Positions 1 to 6,921 of a DNA stretch of 20,573 nt are shown here, in pieces; position 1 is the stretch's first letter, and every line of letters starts with the position of its first letter. The stretch covers positions 1-20,573 of the IMG/VR virus record IMGVR_UViG_3300042731_002243, one strand, 5' to 3'. A program made the translations under genes and the position numbers. Source of the stretch: a virus. Below the pieces are notes generated by a model. That model saw only the letters and a list, made by a program, of their open reading frames with translations. It was not told the DNA's origin and did not search any database.

Positions 1-2
1 GA

Positions 3-95
3 GGTGGTTCTCAATCAAGAGGACAGGGTAAAAAACCAATAAATGTTTCTACCCATACTGGTGGAAGAAAAAGTGGGACCGGAAAAGGTTCATAG
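3..95 (+). CDS. C-terminal end of an upstream gene (partial)
   Basis: An open frame runs from the window edge to a TAG at 93-95. Its 30 visible residues are rich in Gly, Ser, Lys and Arg (it ends GRKSGTGKGS), which looks like a disordered basic tail. It lies just upstream of the bS21 and scaffold genes. In T4-like genomes this place is often taken by the portal or prohead protease gene, but nothing visible identifies it as either. The other two forward frames stop within the first 45 bases, so this is the most likely coding frame. Confidence 0.5.
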   Translation, partial: GGSQSRGQGKKPINVSTHTGGRKSGTGKGS

Positions 96-98
96 TAT

Positions 99-110
99 AT
101 ATTTATATAA
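99..110 (+). promoter_or_regulatory. Candidate late promoter motif ATATTTATATAA
   Basis: The 12-mer ATATTTATATAA sits 20 bases before the bS21 start codon, immediately after the stop of the upstream gene. The same 12-mer or its first nine bases recur before several other genes (3468, 10905, 11530, 13783, 13826). T4-like late promoters are single AT-rich boxes read by a gp55-type sigma factor, so this is a plausible equivalent. The strand is uncertain, because the reverse complement contains TATAAATA. Confidence 0.45.
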
Positions 111-130
111 GTTACGTTAAAAAAAGGAGA

Positions 131-403
131 ATGAGTAAACACCCAAAACTAGTCTCAGTTCAAGTAAGAAAAGGAGACATACAAAAAGCATTAAAGATAT
201 TTAAGAGAAGAGTAAGTGAATCTGGTCACTTATTTGAAGTACGAAAAAGACAAGAATATACGAAACCAACTACAATTCGTAGAAAACAAAAACAACAAGC
301 TATTAGAGAAAACCAAAGAAATGTTATCTTACAAAAGATAGATGATGGTAATACCCAACTTAGATTAGTTACAAAGAAAAGAAAGAAGGGAAATAGAAAA
401 TAG
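131..403 (+). CDS. rpsU: Phage-encoded ribosomal protein bS21 homologue
   Basis: This 90-residue, strongly basic protein matches small-subunit protein bS21. The N-terminus (VSVQVRKGDIQKALKIFKRR, residues 8-27) is the family's short strand and first helix. The central VRKRQEYTKPTTIRRK region (37-52) matches the bS21 signature, in which an aromatic residue and a KP pair precede a run of basic residues. In bacteria bS21 sits near the 3' end of 16S rRNA and assists mRNA binding at initiation. The protein is about 20 residues longer than the usual 70, through a Lys/Arg-rich tail. Phage-encoded bS21 genes are known from marine and giant phages. The likely role is to enter host ribosomes and favour phage messages. 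It lies alone between a candidate promoter and a terminator. AAGGAG (124-129) ends one base before the ATG, unusually close, and no other start is available. Confidence 0.85.
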   Translation: MSKHPKLVSVQVRKGDIQKALKIFKRRVSESGHLFEVRKRQEYTKPTTIRRKQKQQAIRENQRNVILQKIDDGNTQLRLVTKKRKKGNRK

Positions 404-436
404 CGTTTTTTACTCTATCATAATACTTATATTAGT

Positions 437-464
437 AACACACACATCAGTTGTGTGTTTTTTT
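437..464 (+). terminator. Intrinsic terminator after bS21
   Basis: AACACACA (437-444) pairs perfectly with TGTGTGTT (452-459) around a seven-base loop, and the T run continues to 464. This 8-bp stem with a U tract is a typical rho-independent terminator. It separates bS21 from the head genes, so bS21 may be expressed at its own level. Confidence 0.75.
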
Positions 465-466
465 AG

Positions 467-494
467 TTGATTAATGAATACTCATCCTTATATG
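467..494 (+). promoter_or_regulatory. Weak candidate sigma70-like promoter before the scaffold gene
   Basis: TTGATT (467-472) and TATATG (489-494) are separated by 16 bases and lie right after the bS21 terminator. A promoter is expected here because transcription must restart before the scaffold and capsid genes. The ATATTTATA motif seen before other genes is absent. The match is loose and AT-rich DNA gives such matches by chance. The rest of the gap to 565 shows nothing else clear. Confidence 0.25.
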
Positions 495-565
495 TAGTGA
501 CCAAACAATCGACCTAACATTATTGAGAATCCCAAATATTTTCAGGCAAAAACGAAAGGCTAATT

Positions 566-1768
566 ATGGCAAATTCAAAACTATTGAAAGAAGCTATCGC
601 TGATGCTAAAGCCGTTAGAGAAACTGCAATTGCTAATGCTAAAATCGCATTAGAAGAAGCTTTTGCTCCTAAACTGCAATCTATCTTATCTAAAAAACTT
701 CAAGCAGAAATGAATGAAGAAGAAGAGGAAGATTCAGAAGAAGTAGAAGAAAATGTAGATTCAAGTAAAATTGGAGCTGGAGATAACAAAGAACCTGAGT
801 ACGATGAGGCTCATACTGACTTAGACCCAGAAACAACTAAACAATCTAGCGAAGTTGGTGCAGAAGATAGTAACCTTGACAAAGTTGATGACCTTAAAGA
901 AGGTGAAGAAGAAGAAGATGAAGAATCAGAAGAAGTAAGTGAAGCTGGAGAACCTGACTCAGATAGAGGCGGAGTTCCTGCGGATGTTACTAATGCTGAT
1001 GATGCTTCAATCTCAGAAGATTCACACGATGATGAGGAAGTTGACGAAAACATCGAGGAAGATTCACACGAAGAAGAAGATGTGGACGAAGAACTAGACC
1101 TTGAAGCTATCATTAGAGAGTTAGAATCTGATATGGAAGAAGAACTCGATGATGAAGAAGAAGGTGAAGTTGAAGATATCGCTAAAGACGTAGTTGACGG
1201 ACATGAGGAAGAACACCACGAAGGTGAGGAGCAGGAAGATGAAGCTCCAGCTGATGAAGTGGCAGAAGATTCTCACGAAGAAGATGAAGTTGAAGAAGAT
1301 ATCGACTTAGATGAAATTCTAAGAGAAATGGGATATGGTGAAGAAGAAGAAGTTGAAGAAGGTGACCACGAAGAAGTTGAAGAAAGCAATGAGTTAGAAG
1401 AAACAAAATCTGAATTAAAAGAGGCTATTTCTACTATCAAATCTTTAAAGAAAACTATCAACGAGGTAAATCTTTTAAATGCTAAACTATTATTCGCTAA
1501 CAAATTATTCCGTTCTTACAACTTAACTAATGACCAAAAAGTTAAGGTGGTTGAAACTCTTGACAGAACAACATCTGTAAGAGAGGTGAAATTGGTATTC
1601 AGTACACTCGCAGAATCAATGAAATTCATTGGTGGTACTAAGAAACAGAAAATCTCAGAAGGAATCGCTTCTAAGGCATCTGCTTCAACGGCTCCAAAGA
1701 AAGAAATAATCGAAGAGAGTACTAACGCTATTGCTGACAGATTTAAAAAGTTAGCAAACATTATTTAA
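566..1768 (+). CDS. 22: Prohead core scaffolding protein, gp22-like
   Basis: The 400-residue protein has an extremely acidic, low-complexity middle (about 45-290, dominated by Glu and Asp) between a short Ala/Lys-rich N-terminal helix and an ordered C-terminal domain. The C-terminal part (about 290-400, including LLNAKLLFANKLFRSYNLTN near 310-330) resembles the C-terminal domain of prohead core proteins in divergent T4-like phages. Such proteins form the internal core on which the capsid assembles and are then degraded by the prohead protease. The position immediately before the major capsid gene matches the 22-23 order of T4. An acidic DSHEE...DL..I.RE unit occurs twice (166-186 and 235-255). 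The ribosome site is weak (AAAGG). Identity rests on composition, C-terminal pattern and order. Confidence 0.75.
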   Translation: MANSKLLKEAIADAKAVRETAIANAKIALEEAFAPKLQSILSKKLQAEMNEEEEEDSEEVEENVDSSKIGAGDNKEPEYDEAHTDLDPETTKQSSEVGAEDSNLDKVDDLKEGEEEEDEESEEVSEAGEPDSDRGGVPADVTNADDASISEDSHDDEEVDENIEEDSHEEEDVDEELDLEAIIRELESDMEEELDDEEEGEVEDIAKDVVDGHEEEHHEGEEQEDEAPADEVAEDSHEEDEVEEDIDLDEILREMGYGEEEEVEEGDHEEVEESNELEETKSELKEAISTIKSLKKTINEVNLLNAKLLFANKLFRSYNLTNDQKVKVVETLDRTTSVREVKLVFSTLAESMKFIGGTKKQKISEGIASKASASTAPKKEIIEESTNAIADRFKKLANII

Positions 1769-1794
1769 TTTAATAATTTTAAGGAGAGAAAAAA

Positions 1795-3405
1795 ATGGCA
1801 AATTTTGATTTATCCAAACTGACAGAAGGAAAGAACCCACAATCAGTAATGCTCGAGGAAACAAGAGGATTAAAGAACAAATGGGAACAAACTGGACTTC
1901 TTGAAGGTTTGAAAGAAAGAGACCAACATCAGATGTCGGTTCTTTTAGAAAACCAAGCAAAACAATTGCTTGACGAAGCTAACTCTACTTCTACCGGAAC
2001 AGGTAATGAAGAGTGGAGTGGTGTAGCTTTACCATTGGTAAGACGTATCTTCGGTGAAATCAGTGCAAAGGAATTTGTTTCTGTACAACCGATGAACTTA
2101 CCTTCAGGTCTAATCTTTTATTTAGACTTTAAATACAACAACGGTCAATTTGGTGGCTCTAATTACTCTGGTTCTTCACTATTTGGTGGTGACGGAAGTG
2201 ATTTAGGTTCAACTAACGTAGCTAAAAACGGTCTTTATGGAGACGGTAGATTTGGTTACACACAACCTGACCAAAATAAATTCATCGCAAAAGCTGATGC
2301 AACTGTTGCAACTGCTTCTGTATATGATGATTTATACTACGACGGTAGATATACTGCATCTGTTGCTGCTGGAGACATCTTCAAAGTAACAATTGCAAAA
2401 TCTGATATCGATTCATCTGCTGATGATGACGCAATCAGAAGTTTTACTTTAACAACTAATTCTGGTTCATTTATTGACGAGAACTTAAGTGCATTCAACA
2501 GAGTATCTGGTGATAACTACGTTCTTTTCTTCTCTGGTTCAGAAAAAGTACAAGACGTTGAAGTAAACTTTTCTAAAGTAAACTCTGCTGGTGATAGAGG
2601 TGATTTTGAAGATAGAGATGCTATCTTAAACACTTCTGGTTCTGCAGGAACTGCGTTAGATATTCCAGAAATCGACCTAGAGTTGAAATCTGAGGCTATC
2701 GTTGCTAAGACTAGAAAACTAAAAGCAGTATGGACACCTGAGTTAGCTCAAGACCTTAATGCTTACCACAGTATTGATGCTGAAGCTGAATTAACTTCTA
2801 TGTTATCTGAGTATATCTCATTAGAGATTGACTTAGAAATCTTAGACTTGTTAAGAAGCAATGCTTTAACTACTGAGTACTGGTCTGTAAATATCGGTGA
2901 AGAATGGAATGGTTCAGCATGGAGTGCAGTAACAACTGGTGTTGCATACCAAAAGAACACATGGTTCCAGACTCTTGGTACTAAACTTAACAAAGTTTCT
3001 AACAAGATTCACCAATTAACACTTAGAGGTGGAGCTAACTTTATCGTTGCTTCTCCAGATGTATGTACTATCCTAGAATCTATCCCAGCTTTCTCTGTAA
3101 ACGCTGATAAAGATGCTGGACAGTTTGCAGCTGGTGTATCAACAGTTGGTTCTTTAGCTAACAGATATACAGTTTATAAGAATCCTTACCAAACTAACAA
3201 CGAAATCTTGTTAGGATTCAAAGGAAGTAACTTCTTAGAGACTGGAGCTGTTTACGCACCATACGTTCCACTTATCATGACTCCATTAGTATATGACCCA
3301 CAAAACTTCACTCCAAGAAGAGGTGTGATGACAAGATATGCTAAGAAGATGGTAAGACCTGAGTTCTATGGTAAAGTTTATATCAAAGATATACAAAACG
3401 TATAA
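1795..3405 (+). CDS. 23: Major capsid protein, gp23-like
   Basis: This 536-residue protein carries the hallmarks of T4 gp23. ALPLVRRIF followed by VSVQPMNLPSG (about 78-105) corresponds to the gp23 core start (VQPMNSPTG in T4). TRKLKAVWTPELAQDLNAYH (about 306-325) followed by DAEAEL matches the conserved central block, and ANFIVASPDV (about 414-424) and TPRRGVMTRYAKK near the end are also typical. It forms the hexamers of the capsid shell. By alignment with T4, the prohead protease probably cuts near LLDE/A (61/62), removing the N-terminal peptide. A strong AGGAG (1782-1786) lies eight bases before the ATG, as expected for the most abundant virion protein. A terminator follows at 3431. Confidence 0.93.
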   Translation: MANFDLSKLTEGKNPQSVMLEETRGLKNKWEQTGLLEGLKERDQHQMSVLLENQAKQLLDEANSTSTGTGNEEWSGVALPLVRRIFGEISAKEFVSVQPMNLPSGLIFYLDFKYNNGQFGGSNYSGSSLFGGDGSDLGSTNVAKNGLYGDGRFGYTQPDQNKFIAKADATVATASVYDDLYYDGRYTASVAAGDIFKVTIAKSDIDSSADDDAIRSFTLTTNSGSFIDENLSAFNRVSGDNYVLFFSGSEKVQDVEVNFSKVNSAGDRGDFEDRDAILNTSGSAGTALDIPEIDLELKSEAIVAKTRKLKAVWTPELAQDLNAYHSIDAEAELTSMLSEYISLEIDLEILDLLRSNALTTEYWSVNIGEEWNGSAWSAVTTGVAYQKNTWFQTLGTKLNKVSNKIHQLTLRGGANFIVASPDVCTILESIPAFSVNADKDAGQFAAGVSTVGSLANRYTVYKNPYQTNNEILLGFKGSNFLETGAVYAPYVPLIMTPLVYDPQNFTPRRGVMTRYAKKMVRPEFYGKVYIKDIQNV

Positions 3406-3430
3406 TCGATAATATAATACTTATTTTATT

Positions 3431-3459
3431 AAAGGGGGTGATTTTTCATCCCCTTTTTT
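3431..3459 (+). terminator. Strong intrinsic terminator after the capsid gene
   Basis: AAAGGGGGTGA (3431-3441) pairs with TCATCCCCTTT (3446-3456) around a TTTT loop. The 11-bp stem has one G-T wobble and the T run continues to 3459. It closes the head-gene transcription unit. Confidence 0.9.
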
Positions 3460-3467
3460 ATTGTCTT

Positions 3468-3477
3468 ATATTTATAG
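3468..3477 (+). promoter_or_regulatory. Candidate late promoter motif ATATTTATAG
   Basis: The nine-base core ATATTTATA lies nine bases after the capsid terminator and 29 bases before the next start codon (3506). This is where transcription of the neck genes would have to begin. The gene also has a well-spaced AAGGAG (3493-3498). Confidence 0.45.
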
Positions 3478-3505
3478 TTGGTAAAGTATATAAAGGAGAT
3501 ATCAT

Positions 3506-4657
3506 ATGAGTACACTAACATATTGGACTGGTTCAGTTGAAAACGATATATCAGGTTCAACTCCATTTGGTATTTATGATGCGGATACTACCTTCCAATC
3601 GGATGGCCCTAAGGTGGCTAATTGGTGTGCTAGAAGGTTAGGTTATCCAATCATAGATGTAGAACTAGTAGATTTAAATTTTTACGCTTGTTTTGAGGAG
3701 GCCGTATCTGAATATGGTGCCCAAATCAATCAATTTAACATTAGAAATAACTTGGGTTCAACATTAGGTAAACCGACTGGTTCAAACCTAACCCATCAAC
3801 AAGTTGCAGGTTCACCACTACCTCACACAATTAAATTATCAGAATCATATGGTACTTACGCCAACGTAGGTGGTAGAACAGATGTTAAAAAAGGATATGT
3901 AGAAACTAATCCTTACACACAATCGTATGATTTACAAACTTTATGGGGAGATGTTAGTGAAAGTAGTAAGAGATTAGATATAACAAAGGTATTTTACGAA
4001 GGTACACCATCAATTAATAGATTCTTCGACCCATATTCAGTTAGTGGTCAAGGAACACTTAACTTAGTTGATGAATTTGGATTCGGTTCATTCTCACCAG
4101 CAGCACAATTTATGTTGATGCCTATATTTGAGGATTTACAAAGATTCCAACATATTGAATTTAATGACCAGATAAGAAAATCTGCATTCACATTTAATAT
4201 TGTTAACAATAAATTACAAATATGGCCAAGACCAACTTCAACTTATAAACTTTGGTTTGAATATATTGTAAAAGATGATTATGATGATAACTCTACTGTT
4301 ATTACTCCAGGTGTAGTTGCAGATTATTCAAACATTGGATATGATTTTATGAACTACACACAAATAAATGATGTGGGTAAACAATGGATTAGAAAATATT
4401 CATTAGCATTGGCAAAAGAACTATTAGGAGCAATCAGAGAAAAGTATTCTACTGTTCCAATACCTGGTTCAGAGGTTTCTTTAGATGGTGCGGCACTTAG
4501 GGCAGAGGCACAAACAGAAAAAGATGCCCTTATAGAACAATTAAGAGAAAATTTACAAGAAGTTTCTAACAAAGTTAGGTATGAAACTGAAGCTGAAAAT
4601 GCTGAAAATCAACAAAAGTTGATGCAGAAAGTACCTATTAATATTTATATAGGATAA
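3506..4657 (+). CDS. 13: Neck protein, gp13-like
   Basis: The 383-residue protein matches in pattern the gp13-type neck proteins of divergent T4-like phages. The N-terminal part contains GPKVANWCARRLGYP (about 34-48) followed by a segment of aromatic and acidic residues. The C-terminal part contains LLGAIREKYSTVPIPGSEVS (about 310-329), a helix then a Pro/Gly turn, followed by a Glu/Lys-rich helix (about 335-375). In T4, gp13 and gp14 form the neck that closes the filled head and receives the tail. It is longer than T4 gp13 (about 309 residues). It is the first gene of a unit with the gp14-like and gp15-like genes, two bases before the next start. The gene name rests on remembered family pattern plus order. 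Confidence 0.65.
   Translation: MSTLTYWTGSVENDISGSTPFGIYDADTTFQSDGPKVANWCARRLGYPIIDVELVDLNFYACFEEAVSEYGAQINQFNIRNNLGSTLGKPTGSNLTHQQVAGSPLPHTIKLSESYGTYANVGGRTDVKKGYVETNPYTQSYDLQTLWGDVSESSKRLDITKVFYEGTPSINRFFDPYSVSGQGTLNLVDEFGFGSFSPAAQFMLMPIFEDLQRFQHIEFNDQIRKSAFTFNIVNNKLQIWPRPTSTYKLWFEYIVKDDYDDNSTVITPGVVADYSNIGYDFMNYTQINDVGKQWIRKYSLALAKELLGAIREKYSTVPIPGSEVSLDGAALRAEAQTEKDALIEQLRENLQEVSNKVRYETEAENAENQQKLMQKVPINIYIG
4641..4652 (+). promoter_or_regulatory. ATATTTATATAG motif inside the end of the gp13-like gene
   Basis: An 11 of 12 match to the upstream motif lies eight bases before the gp14-like start codon, but inside the preceding reading frame, where it encodes NIYIG. It could serve as an internal promoter or be a coincidence of coding sequence. 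A transcript starting about ten bases downstream would have almost no leader, which argues against it. Confidence 0.2.
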
Positions 4658-4659
4658 TT

Positions 4660-5115
4660 ATGGCTAGGTTTACAGGTCCAAATGATATAACTCTCTTCAA
4701 ACATTTTTCAGAGGAGTTAGTAGAAGATATTGTAACTACCACCATACAATTGTTTAAACTTTCAACATTTGAATCAAGAACAAATTTGTATGGGGAATCT
4801 TTAGGTAAGCAATATCATCAAGGAGTGGATGTAAACTGTCTAATCGAAAGACAAGAATCAGAAGTAAACTACGAAGGATTCGGATTCGATAGAAGTCAAC
4901 AAGTAGAATATAGATTTAACAGACACACATTGGAAGAAAAGGCATTATATCCAGAAATTGGTGATGTTATTTTCCATAACAATGGATATTTTGAGATTGA
5001 TAACGTAAGAGAGGACTTTATGTTAGCTGGTAGAACAGAATCTAAGTTCTCAATCATTTGTTCAACGTTTATGATGAGACGTTCTCAACTTAATATAGAA
5101 GAAAGGGCAGTATAA
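4660..5115 (+). CDS. 14: Neck / head-tail connector protein, gp14-like
   Basis: The 151-residue protein contains TNLYGESLGKQYHQGVDVNC (about 41-60), then an acidic FGFDRSQ segment, YPEIGDVIFHNNGYFEIDNV (about 105-124), and a terminal RRSQLNIEER. This set of blocks is typical of the short neck or connector proteins found beside gp13 in divergent T4-like phages. T4 gp14 is longer (about 256 residues), so this would be a compact version. Its expected role is joining the portal vertex to the tail top. AGGA (4651-4654) precedes the start, and its stop codon TAA shares one base with the next ATG (TAATG), suggesting translational coupling. Confidence 0.6.
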   Translation: MARFTGPNDITLFKHFSEELVEDIVTTTIQLFKLSTFESRTNLYGESLGKQYHQGVDVNCLIERQESEVNYEGFGFDRSQQVEYRFNRHTLEEKALYPEIGDVIFHNNGYFEIDNVREDFMLAGRTESKFSIICSTFMMRRSQLNIEERAV

Positions 5116-6236
5116 TGAAAGAACCATTCAAAGGGTCAAGTAAAAAAAATAGAGCTGAAGAAATTTCACTTCCTAAAAGTGAAAAGTTTTCAATAACTCT
5201 ATATGATGTAGATTTGGCAATCATGGAATACATGAGAGATGTTGTTTTGCCCGAACTTGATGAGAATGGAACTAAAATTAAAGTACCAGTCCTATATGGT
5301 AATCCAGAAAGATGGAAATCTGCAAGAAAAGACGGTGTTTTAAGAGATGTTCGAGGAAGATTACAGTTACCACTAGTAATGTACAAAAGAAACTCGTTAG
5401 AAAGAGATGCTGCATCTAATTCCATCAATAGATATCTATCATATCCAACATATCAAAAATATAACAACAAACAAAAGTACGATAAGTTCAGTTTAATGAA
5501 TGGTGTACAACCAAACACACAAAATTATAACATTACTGTACCAGATTATGTTAGTATTACATATGAAGTAATGATTTGGACATCATTTACAGAACATATG
5601 AATAAAGTAGTAGAACAATTCCAATATGCAACTGATGATTATTGGGGAAATAAAGATAAATTTAAATTTAGAGTAAGAATTGATTCATTTGATAATCAAC
5701 AAGAAGTAGGACAAGGTTCAGAACGTATTATCAGAACCACATTTAATATGGTTGCAAATGCTTATCTATTACCAGAGAAATTTAATAAAAAACCAACAAA
5801 TATATTATCATTTGGTCCAAAGAAAGTTATAATTGGACAAGAAACTGATTTGACTGGTGGTAAAAACAAGTATTCTGAACAAAGTTTACTCAATGAATAT
5901 TCAGATACTTTAGAATATATGGCTTTAAGAGGTGCTACATCTGGTTCATTAGTAGATGGAGATACATTTAAGATTACAAACGTAGAAGTACCATCAGTAC
6001 CACCATCGTTATCTAGTTCATTTACAAAAGACCAAAAATTCAATGTATATATTAATGGTTTAAAAATTCCACACACAAAATGGGATACAGAAGTAAGTGG
6101 AAGTGATTTACTATTTAACTTTACAAGTGGTTCACTAGATGGTGAAGGTAATTTAGTAGCAACATCAACAGATTTAGGTTATGAATTAGATAATAATGAT
6201 GAATTTGGAGTGACTGGAAAGTTTATTGAACTATGA
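5115..6236 (+). CDS. 15: Tail completion / sheath stabiliser protein, gp15-like, with an extra C-terminal module
   Basis: Residues 1 to about 265 resemble tail-sheath stabilisers of the gp15 type: a Val-Pro-x-x-Tyr-Gly segment (KVPVLYGNPERWKS, about 56-69), then RLQLPLVMYKR (about 82-92), then YEVMIWTSFTEHMNKVVEQF (about 154-173) and a conserved YWGN. In T4, gp15 caps the top of the sheath and joins tail to neck. Order 13-14-15 supports this. The protein is 373 residues against about 272 in T4. The excess is a C-terminal module (about 278-373) with FNVYINGLKI (309-318) and SGSDLLFNF (328-336). This module recurs as the body of each of the next two genes. The ATG overlaps the previous stop by one base, and the stop overlaps the next start by four. 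Confidence 0.6.
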   Translation: MKEPFKGSSKKNRAEEISLPKSEKFSITLYDVDLAIMEYMRDVVLPELDENGTKIKVPVLYGNPERWKSARKDGVLRDVRGRLQLPLVMYKRNSLERDAASNSINRYLSYPTYQKYNNKQKYDKFSLMNGVQPNTQNYNITVPDYVSITYEVMIWTSFTEHMNKVVEQFQYATDDYWGNKDKFKFRVRIDSFDNQQEVGQGSERIIRTTFNMVANAYLLPEKFNKKPTNILSFGPKKVIIGQETDLTGGKNKYSEQSLLNEYSDTLEYMALRGATSGSLVDGDTFKITNVEVPSVPPSLSSSFTKDQKFNVYINGLKIPHTKWDTEVSGSDLLFNFTSGSLDGEGNLVATSTDLGYELDNNDEFGVTGKFIEL

Positions 6237-6562
6237 TAAAAGATTTAAGAAACATATTACAACAAATTCATGAACCAGATGAATTTAGATTAACAGAATT
6301 AGATGGTTCACATCCGAATTATCATATTTTTTGTTTAAAAAATTCATCATTTAAAGATTTAAAATTAAAATTAAGAAAATATAGACCAGAACATGCAAGA
6401 TTTGATATTTTTATTAATGGTCAATACATACTAGAAGAAGATTATATTTTTGAACAAGATGGTTCTGATATATTAGTTAAATTTAAAAAAGAAAATTTTG
6501 ATTACTCGTTATCATCAATTGATAACATTGTAATTTCAGGAGATATACAAATAGATGGCTAG
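6233..6562 (+). CDS. Small protein related to the gp15-like C-terminal module
   Basis: This 109-residue protein starts in an ATGA overlap with the previous stop. It has no recognised family name. Residues about 24-107 follow the pattern of the gp15-like C-terminus: a DGS opening, then FDIFINGQYI (57-66), then DGSDILVKF (76-84) and ISGDI near the end. The spacing between the Gly of ING and the Gly of GSD is 14 residues, identical in all three copies. Chains of small beta modules like this are often hinges or fibre-attachment proteins, which is inference. It overlaps the next gene by eight bases. Confidence 0.75.
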   Translation: MIKDLRNILQQIHEPDEFRLTELDGSHPNYHIFCLKNSSFKDLKLKLRKYRPEHARFDIFINGQYILEEDYIFEQDGSDILVKFKKENFDYSLSSIDNIVISGDIQIDG

Positions 6563-6920
6563 AAAAAAACCAAATATAATTACACCACACAATGGAATAG
6601 CAACTGCTAACTCATTGGTTAACGCGGTTATTGATGATTTTTTGATTTATTCTCATACTCCTGATTCTATTTCATTAGATGGAGAATTGTTTACTTTAAC
6701 ACTAAGTAATAAAAAATTAGTGTACCAAGAAATAAAAATAGACAAAGACAAAGATTATTTTTATATTTATTTACAAGGGATTTTAAAAGATAGAACTGCT
6801 TACGAAATTGAAGATAATGGCAGTGATTTGGTTATAACATTTAAAGAAGGTATTGCATTAGAACCGAATGATATTGTTGCTAACGATTTCTTGGTTCGAG
6901 GAAAAATAGTGAGTAGATAA
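6555..6920 (+). CDS. Small protein, third copy of the ING/GSD module
   Basis: The 121-residue protein begins with a basic stretch (MARKKPN), then a segment with short hydrophobic runs, then the shared module from about 41: DGELFTLTL, YFYIYLQGIL (68-77), NGSDLVITF (88-96) and a closing VRGKIV. It pairs with the preceding gene as a likely tandem duplicate that has diverged strongly. AGGAG (6538-6542) inside the previous gene is its ribosome site. It lies one base before the first long fibre gene, so a role in attaching fibres to the tail is reasonable but unproven. Confidence 0.75.
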   Translation: MARKKPNIITPHNGIATANSLVNAVIDDFLIYSHTPDSISLDGELFTLTLSNKKLVYQEIKIDKDKDYFYIYLQGILKDRTAYEIEDNGSDLVITFKEGIALEPNDIVANDFLVRGKIVSR

Positions 6921-6921
6921 T

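Noticed and set aside
131-403. Using the bS21 sequence to name the host group
   Set aside because: It mixes features reminiscent of proteobacterial bS21 (KPTT followed by basic residues) with others I associate with other phyla; without an alignment or tree this would be guesswork.
404-565. Possible tRNA or small RNA in the gap after bS21
   Set aside because: Only one simple terminator hairpin is visible; no cloverleaf or T-loop sequence could be found.
811-1503. Several long open frames on the - strand opposite the scaffold gene
   Set aside because: They are Ser-rich or Leu-rich mirror translations of the Glu/Asp codon runs of the + strand gene, and have no ribosome sites or recognisable domains.
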